Of a DNA stretch of 11,602 bases, positions 7,533 through 11,602 are shown piece by piece (the first letter of the stretch is position 1; every line of letters begins with the position of its first letter). The translations under genes were made by a program, and so were the position numbers. Origin of the DNA: Dunaliella salina (taxonomy: Eukaryota > Chlorophyta > Chlorophyceae > Chlamydomonadales > Dunaliellaceae); NCBI GenBank assembly GCA_002284615.2, contig MU069480.1, positions 512,279 through 523,880 on the forward strand, given 5' to 3'. The notes under the pieces were generated by a model, which worked only from the letters and a program-made list of their open reading frames with translations, made no database searches and was not told the DNA's origin.

Positions 7533-7834
7533 TGTGCTGCCTCAGTCATGCTGCTCCTGGGATGAGTATGTCCTAGGGAGCGGCTGTGATTGTGGGCGTT
7601 CGAAGAGGCTTCAGAACTGTTGTTGCAAGCTAAGTTGCAGTTTCATGGCTGTGTATTGAACCATTGCTGATGGGTTAGGGCTCAGGATGTGCCTGTTGTG
7701 TGGACATGCTCCTGGCAAAAACTTTGCCATGTTATGCTATGTTAAAGACAATTTTTTTTGCACACCAGCATTTTTCTGTGAAGCAGGAGAAACATTAAGC
7801 AACGTTTCTGCCTTTCTTGCCAACAATATTGCTT

Positions 7835-7847
7835 AATGGGGGGGAAA
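7835..7847 (+). promoter_or_regulatory. Candidate polypurine tract
   Basis: AATGGGGGGGAAA directly precedes TGTGACC. This is the arrangement expected of a polypurine tract at the left edge of a 3' LTR. It is 55 bp upstream of the edge defined by comparing the two LTR-like copies (7903), so either the true LTR starts at 7848 and the left copy has lost its first 55 bp, or the tract is unrelated. Confidence 0.35.
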
Positions 7848-7901
7848 TGTGACCTGCTTCCAGAATAGTGAAAGTGTAATGACAGTGATTGAGCATGACA
7901 G
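7846..7901 (+). repeat. Perfect 56-bp direct repeat, left copy
   Basis: It runs from AATGTGACCTGCTTCCAG to TGAGCATGACAG and is identical, base for base, to 8312-8367. The two copies bracket the right LTR-like repeat with one extra base on each side. Confidence 0.9.
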
Positions 7902-7902
7902 C

Positions 7903-8310
7903 TGTCACACCAAATTAGTGGCATTGCTGAATCATGGTTCAAACAAGTGTGTGTTGTGTGACCTGTATTTAAGTGGGGTTGTTTTATTGGGTTCTCTCTC
8001 TTATTTAACTTTCTGTTCCACCTTTCCTTGAGGTTTGGCTCCGTTTCTGTTATCCCTGGCCTTGTGCCAGGGGTGACCTGTCCCTGATGTAACGCTAACA
8101 TGGTGAAGCTGGTCCACACCTGCTGTGTCTGCCCCAAGAATTCTCTGTGTGCTGCAGCCAAGCCAGCACTCTGCAGCTANCCCAAGAACAGCTAAGCAGC
8201 AGCATGAAGAGCAAGCAGAGTAGCAGTCCACTCGCACCCCAAGCCCTCAGCTCGAGTGAACCTGTCCCTTGTCGGATGGCTTTTGCCGACTCTGGACCTA
8301 AAACCATTCA
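7903..8310 (+). mobile_element. LTR-like direct repeat, right copy (3' LTR or solo LTR)
   Basis: About 408 bp matching 6455-6865 at roughly 97-98% by eye, with the same TGTCACACC start and CATTCA end. Differences include single-base changes near 7973 and 8007-8017, one lost T in the T-run near 8023, a C-to-A change at about 8076, an N at 8180, and a 2-bp loss near 8298. Such high similarity suggests a recent event. The 56-bp repeats on each side are far longer than the 4-6 bp that an LTR integrase makes. Confidence 0.6.
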
Positions 8311-8311
8311 T

Positions 8312-8367
8312 AATGTGACCTGCTTCCAGAATAGTGAAAGTGTAATGACAGTGATTGAGCATGACAG
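8312..8367 (+). repeat. Perfect 56-bp direct repeat, right copy
   Basis: Identical to 7846-7901. It may be a duplicated target, or the first 54 bp of a second, truncated LTR joined to the first by a TAA spacer. Confidence 0.9.
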
Positions 8368-8377
8368 GCAGGTTTCT

Positions 8378-8512
8378 GGCAGTTTGCGGCTCCAGGGCAA
8401 CAGTGTTATGACGAGTGTTTTTATTTTCAGTCACACGTTTGGTAGAAGTGAGTTTGCAATTAGTATAGAATGGGCATGGAGTTTTCCTGCAAGTCTGGTA
8501 GATCTCTGTGTG
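8378..8512 (-). repeat. Diverged dispersed repeat, family 3, copy 2
   Basis: CGGCTCCAGGG, TTATGACGAGT and ATGGGCATGGAGTTTTCCTGCA line up with the reverse complement of 8700-8832 (CAGCTCCAGGG, TTATGACGAGT, ATGGGCAAGGAGTTTTCATGCA). The two form a diverged inverted pair with about 190 bp between them. Strand is given by peptide similarity on the minus strand. Confidence 0.55.
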
Positions 8513-8699
8513 TGGGGTTTGTACCTCCACAGTTTTTGACTCCATTAAGTGGGGATGGTGTATATGATCATACTCGATCATTAAAAACGTGCAATGATAA
8601 AAAACTGGCTTTCCAATGATGATGCCTTCAGTGTGTGTAGGCTATCTAGCCACTGCCACTGCCAATACCCTTTGTTCAGGAAGGTGGGAATCGATTCTC
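8513..8699. other. No supported feature (spacer of inverted pair)
   Basis: A/T-rich sequence with GATCATACTCGATCATT-like short direct repeats near 8564-8584. No gene recognised. Confidence 0.4.
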
Positions 8700-8832
8700 A
8701 AGATTCTATCAAATGTGCATGAAAACTCCTTGCCCATTACGTGCAATTTGCACACAAACACTCCTCAACCAGAGGCGCCATTCAAAACAAAAGAACTCGT
8801 CATAACCCTGGAGCTGCATGCTGCTGGGAAGC
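8700..8832 (+). repeat. Diverged dispersed repeat, family 3, copy 3 (inverted)
   Basis: The reverse complement aligns with 8378-8512 and 3425-3550. On the plus strand it lies in an open frame (8616-8891) whose peptide includes LELHAAGKPQDL, similar to minus-strand peptides of the other two copies. This suggests decay from a common coding sequence that I cannot name. Confidence 0.5.
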
Positions 8833-8984
8833 CACAAGACCTATATACATCCGGTCAAATCTTCTGCTTATGGAGATTCGCGGCTTCTTGAGCCATTGAG
8901 CCCTTTTATTATGTAATGTAGTAAGCAGCAACCCCCCCTTCCTTCACTGGCTGTCCATGGAAATGCTTCATCACTCCATAAAAT
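8833..8984. other. No supported feature
   Basis: Low-information A/T-rich DNA with a C7 run near 8933-8939. No gene or RNA recognised. Confidence 0.4.
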
Positions 8985-9112
8985 AAAGTAAAGAAATAAA
9001 GGAATAAGACGCAGGTAGTGAAGCGCTCTCTACATCAAGGAGGGAAAAAGAGACGAAAGGACAGACTCATGCGCCAGGTCTGGCTGCGCGTATTGGGGAT
9101 CCCTGAAAATTC
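8985..9112 (-). repeat. Dispersed repeat u5: fragment of non-LTR 3' end
   Basis: The plus strand GACGCAGGTAGTGAAGCGCTCTCTACATCAAGGAGGGAAAAAGAGAC follows the pattern of the copy B 3' flank (CGCAGGCAGTGAAAACACTCCCCACATCAATCATGGAAAAGGGGATAC). ATGCGCCAGGTCTGGCTGC at 9070-9088 matches the reverse complement of the start of u1. It therefore links the two halves of the repeat. Confidence 0.55.
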
Positions 9113-10450
9113 CCTTCATAGCACTGCGGCAAGCTAGCTAGGGCCTCACCAAGATGCTCACAGGCCTGGCCCAGACTAGCTAAGAGCCCAAAGAGAGAAC
9201 TAAAGAGAAATAATGAGGGTCTGGCAGATTGTCTGCTGTGCGCCCGCATGCTTGAATTCTCCTCCTCCTGCCTTGTGCTGCATCACCACAAGCAACTCCC
9301 CCACAAGGAAAACCCTGCACCTATTGTCTGGTGATAACCGAGCTCTGGAGTGCTAATATCTTTACTTACAAGCACATTTTTCTGCATTATGCCAGGCAAG
9401 ATCCAGTCAAAGGAGCAGTTGTGTCGTAATTGTATAAAGTGCCTCCCATACCAAGAAGTGTGCACGGCTGCACGGAGCAATCTGTGCATGGAGCTATTCG
9501 TGTGCAGAGCAATTTGTGGATGGTGTCTATAAATGATATTGCATAGAGGCTATTAATGGTATTAACATGCAGACAGACTATAAGGTGGCATGTGCATGCT
9601 CAACTGTATTCTGTACACCTTCAGGCCTGGACTATTCAATTAAGTACACATCCGCACCAATACGTAGGTCAAACACTTCCCAGCGAGGGTACAAGGTAAA
9701 AGAAAAGCAATGATTGCTTAAGGGTGATGCAATTGCATCCTGTTCATGTTGCTGAACCTGTCCTCTTTCTTTGCTTGTCGTGCTTCTCTCAGTCTGAACT
9801 TAGTGGTGGGGGGGTCAAACAGTCTGTGCACCAATGTGGCCCCTTTTCCTTAAATGTTGAATGAGCCTTCCTCTTTCTAAGAGCCTGCTTTGTGTTCCGT
9901 TGGAGCCCCAATTTTTCTGCTGACTTTAATGGCCGGCATGGTTAAGTTTGCAAAGGAAACCCAGGAAAGAGCATGACTGGCAATCAGGGGAGCTGGGAAA
10001 TGCCTGTGATCCTTTGGAGAGCATGACCTCTTTTCTCTTTCTATTTATAAGGAAGGAAGATTTTATGATATAAATCTTACGCTTACAAATAGGTGATAAA
10101 AATCAGAGGGCCTAGATCACTCTTCTGGCCTCAGATCAACCCATGACGACCCACAACTCCACCTTGGGACCATTTTTCCCTCAGAGAAGGAGGCTCTTGC
10201 AAATTTGAGGTTGAAAACTTCACATACATTGCCAACGTCCTGCGTATTCATGAAGAGGTCAAAATTTGGTCTTCTGAGCATCTTTTGTGCGGGATGTTCT
10301 CTGAGGTGAATGGCTGGAATCCTGTGCCTGACCAACCACTTGGTCTTTTCACTCCCTCGACAACCTGCGGTCCTCATTAGTTCTATTTTTGGATAGCTGT
10401 GTTTTATTGCAGGTTTTGAGGGCCTTGATGAGGCCCCCACTAGCTCGCTG
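9113..10450. other. About 1.3 kb with no supported gene
   Basis: Only short open frames are present, with no recognised motif. A small inverted repeat, AGATTT...AAATCT, lies near 10057-10076. A 121-codon minus-strand frame at 10482-10117 shows no family features and runs into the G-run duplication upstream of the Rep fragment, so I treat it as chance. I looked here for the endonuclease half of Rep (HUH motifs) and did not find it. Confidence 0.45.
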
Positions 10451-10478
10451 GCTAGGGGGGAAATGCTAGGGGGGAAAT
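10451..10478. repeat. Perfect 14-bp tandem duplication
   Basis: GCTAGGGGGGAAAT occurs twice in a row (10451-10464 and 10465-10478), right at the left edge of the Rep-like sequence. The first ATG of the Rep open frame (10477) overlaps the second unit, so that ATG is probably not a native start. Confidence 0.95.
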
Positions 10479-11034
10479 GCAAATTGGAGCAAGCTTACCA
10501 GGTGGACCAGACCTAGCCTTTTTGCGTTGGTTGAGGGTGGAGCAGGTCGATCGAGACCTGGAGGCAGAGCTCCAAGAGGCTCCGTCTGATGCGGTGTTTC
10601 GTCCCGTTGGGTGGCAGCAGCGGCTCCGCAAACTCCTGGCCACTACTCCAGACGACCGGCACGTCATCTGGATCCTTGACCACCAAGGAGGACGAGGCAA
10701 ATCGCGCTTGTTGCGCCATCTTGTTTTAGAGCATGGGGCTGTTTGCATGGAGGGGAGGCTGCAGGACATGGCTTACATGTACAACCGACAGCATGTTGTT
10801 CTCTTTCACATCACCCGCTCTGCCCTGGATCACACTGGCCACTAGTGCGCTTTTGCGGAGAAGCTCAAGAACGGCTCCATCGTGTCCACCAAGTACCGCC
10901 AGCCTGAGGAAGTGAAACATCTTCCCAAGCAGCACGGCAGCAGCTGGTGGAGCGTGTTCCCGAGTCTCCTCCGCCTGATCCCCTGGACAGTGCCCTGTTC
11001 TGAGCTAAGAGCGAGGCGGGTTGGTCTGCGCTGA
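10477..11034 (+). pseudogene. CRESS-DNA-type Rep, SF3 helicase part, endogenous and broken
   Basis: Rep proteins of circular single-stranded DNA replicons start rolling-circle replication with an N-terminal HUH nuclease, then unwind with an SF3 helicase. Only helicase sequence is visible. W-Q-x-x-L lies near residue 46, PDDRHVIW at 58-65, and the Walker A GGRGKS at 71-76 (10687-10704). GRLQDMAYMY follows near residue 93. The Walker B segment has VVLF-H-ITRS, where the family has Asp (His codon at 10807-10809). An in-frame TAG lies at 10843-10845; the same frame continues beyond it with AEKLKNG and STKY, typical of the next conserved block, up to a TGA at 11032-11034. After STKY the similarity fades and the motif C Asn region is not seen; another frame is open to a TGA at 11001-11003. 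The stop, the D-to-H change and the missing ends mark an inactive copy. Source virus or plasmid unknown. Confidence 0.75.
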
Positions 11035-11205
11035 GGCAAGCAGATATAACAGCTTGTGCTGGGATATGCATGAACTCAAATGGTGTTTTTTTAGTTTACT
11101 TTTACATTGACCCAAGGAAATGGCGATTTCCTATAAGAGCCTTTGCTCCTTCATGATCAAAAAAACAGCGAAAAAGCTGGGGCTCCTACAACAGAGACAG
11201 CCAAG
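11035..11205. other. No supported feature
   Basis: A/T-rich spacer between the Rep fragment and the 35-bp array. No gene recognised. Confidence 0.4.
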
Positions 11206-11382
11206 CAAGGTCCACAAGGAAGGACAGAAGTGAAGGCAGGCAAAGTCCACAAGGAAGGCCAGATGTGAAGGCAAGCAAAGTCCACAAGAAAAACAGAAGT
11301 AAAGGAAAGCAAAGACCACAAGGAAGGCCAGATATGAAGGCAAGCAAAGTCCACAAGGAAGGACAAAGGAGCTGGGCAAAGA
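11206..11382. repeat. 35-bp tandem repeat array, about 4.5 units
   Basis: Units begin TCCACAAGGAAGG at 11211, 11246, 11281, 11315 and 11350, giving lengths of 35, 35, 34 and 35 bp. Alternate units resemble each other more (GGCCAGATGTGAAGGCAAGC versus GGACAGAAGTGAAGGCAGGC), which hints at a 70-bp higher-order unit. The purine-rich plus strand leaves long stop-free frames on the minus strand, but the length is not a multiple of three and the peptides are simple Leu/Cys/Phe-rich strings. Confidence 0.9.
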
Positions 11383-11567
11383 ACTCGGAGCTAAGGCCCA
11401 TAGGTCTGAAAAAGATAAGTTAACCAGAAAGCTAAGTTTCAAAAACCGGGCTAGAGGAAGTGTCCCAACGTTCACAGCACCGGAACACAGAGGGGCTCGC
11501 CCAGAAACACCTTCAAACCTCTTTAGCTGAGGCACTTAGGGACAAAGCTGAAGGTCCTGGCTGGAAA

Positions 11568-11569
<2 letters not shown>

Positions 11570-11602
<33 letters not shown>
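11570..11602. repeat. (CA)n microsatellite at window edge
   Basis: Uninterrupted AC/CA dinucleotides, at least 16 units, continuing past the end of the window. Confidence 0.97.

Larger units (their letters stand above)
6866..7847 (+). mobile_element. Internal region of a putative non-autonomous LTR element
   Basis: About 980 bp between the two LTR-like repeats. It contains no recognisable gag, protease, RT, RNase H or integrase in any frame. The first 170 bp are GC-rich, and their minus strand is open through 7037 with a peptide containing TPLAESPAAQNAPVPQ; that frame continues into the LTR and may be chance. The right part holds the minisatellite at 7415-7532. If both LTRs belong to one insertion, this is a cargo-poor (TRIM/LARD-like) element that would depend on another element's enzymes. 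Alternatively it is host DNA between two solo LTRs. Confidence 0.4.

Noticed and set aside
9067..9249. Minus-strand 60-codon frame, Ser/Leu-rich
   Set aside because: It overlaps repeat u5 and has no recognised motif.
10117..10482. 121-codon minus-strand frame, considered as a gene or as the Rep N-terminus on the other strand
   Set aside because: No HUH, FTLNN-like or YxxK-like motif and no other family features. It ends in the G-run duplication.
10513..10769. Two overlapping minus-strand frames over the Rep region
   Set aside because: They are shadows of the plus-strand Rep sequence, which carries the recognised motifs.
11131..11535. Long minus-strand open frame (134 codons), Leu/Cys/Phe-rich, possible membrane protein
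   Set aside because: It is the complement of the 35-bp purine-rich tandem array. The unit is not a multiple of three, and the hydrophobic look comes from TTC/CTT-rich sequence.

Overview
The window looks like repeat-rich, gene-poor nuclear DNA of a eukaryote, most likely a chlorophyte green alga. The evidence is the lack of any intact or operon-like gene, several decayed retroelements of unrelated types, abundant mini- and microsatellites, one unresolved base (N at 8180), and a TGTAA (the green-algal poly(A) signal) next to an A-run at a retroelement end. The lineage call is an inference from the style of the retroelement proteins. I see no cellular protein gene, rRNA or tRNA that I can support.

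Layout. 2-646 (+) is the decayed C-terminus of a non-LTR retrotransposon (copy A). A second, more frameshifted copy of the same family lies on the minus strand at 3202-1963 (copy B). Both end in the same eight residues, ASNPPDPH, then a stop. Between them they show a CPLC...H...C zinc finger, an RHN motif and a PD...E-x-K motif, which together suggest a restriction-like endonuclease (RLE) C-terminus. The 3' untranslated sequence of copy B (1962-1830) recurs as loose fragments at 1180-1322, 1540-1636, 3285-3402 and 8985-9112. A further diverged repeat occurs at 3425-3550, 8378-8512 and 8700-8832; the last two are in inverted orientation.

3811-4166 is a C/T-rich minisatellite built on CCCCTCTA[GC]A units. 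It abuts 4173-6101 (+), the end of a different non-LTR retrotransposon with a reverse-transcriptase C-terminal region and a zf-RVT-like finger. This element has a frameshift at a C8 run and a probable 3' end with an A8 run at 6288-6295.

6455-6865 and 7903-8310 are two nearly identical (about 97-98% by eye) ~410-bp direct repeats with TG...CA ends. They are probably LTRs, either of one ~1.9-kb non-autonomous LTR retrotransposon or as two solo LTRs. The right copy is bracketed by a perfect 56-bp direct repeat. The DNA between them holds a putative primer-binding site, a G-rich purine tract and a minisatellite, but no recognisable gag or pol.

9113-10450 shows nothing I can support. 10477-11034 (+) is a broken copy of the helicase part of a CRESS-DNA-type replication initiator (Rep), with Walker A intact, the Walker B Asp replaced by His, an internal TAG, and the region after the STKY motif lost. 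It sits directly after a perfect 14-bp tandem duplication. The window ends with a 35-bp tandem array (11206-11382) and a (CA)n microsatellite running off the edge.

Nothing here forms a working pathway. The window is an archive of at least four kinds of inserted element: RLE-type non-LTR, zf-RVT-type non-LTR, LTR, and CRESS Rep-derived.
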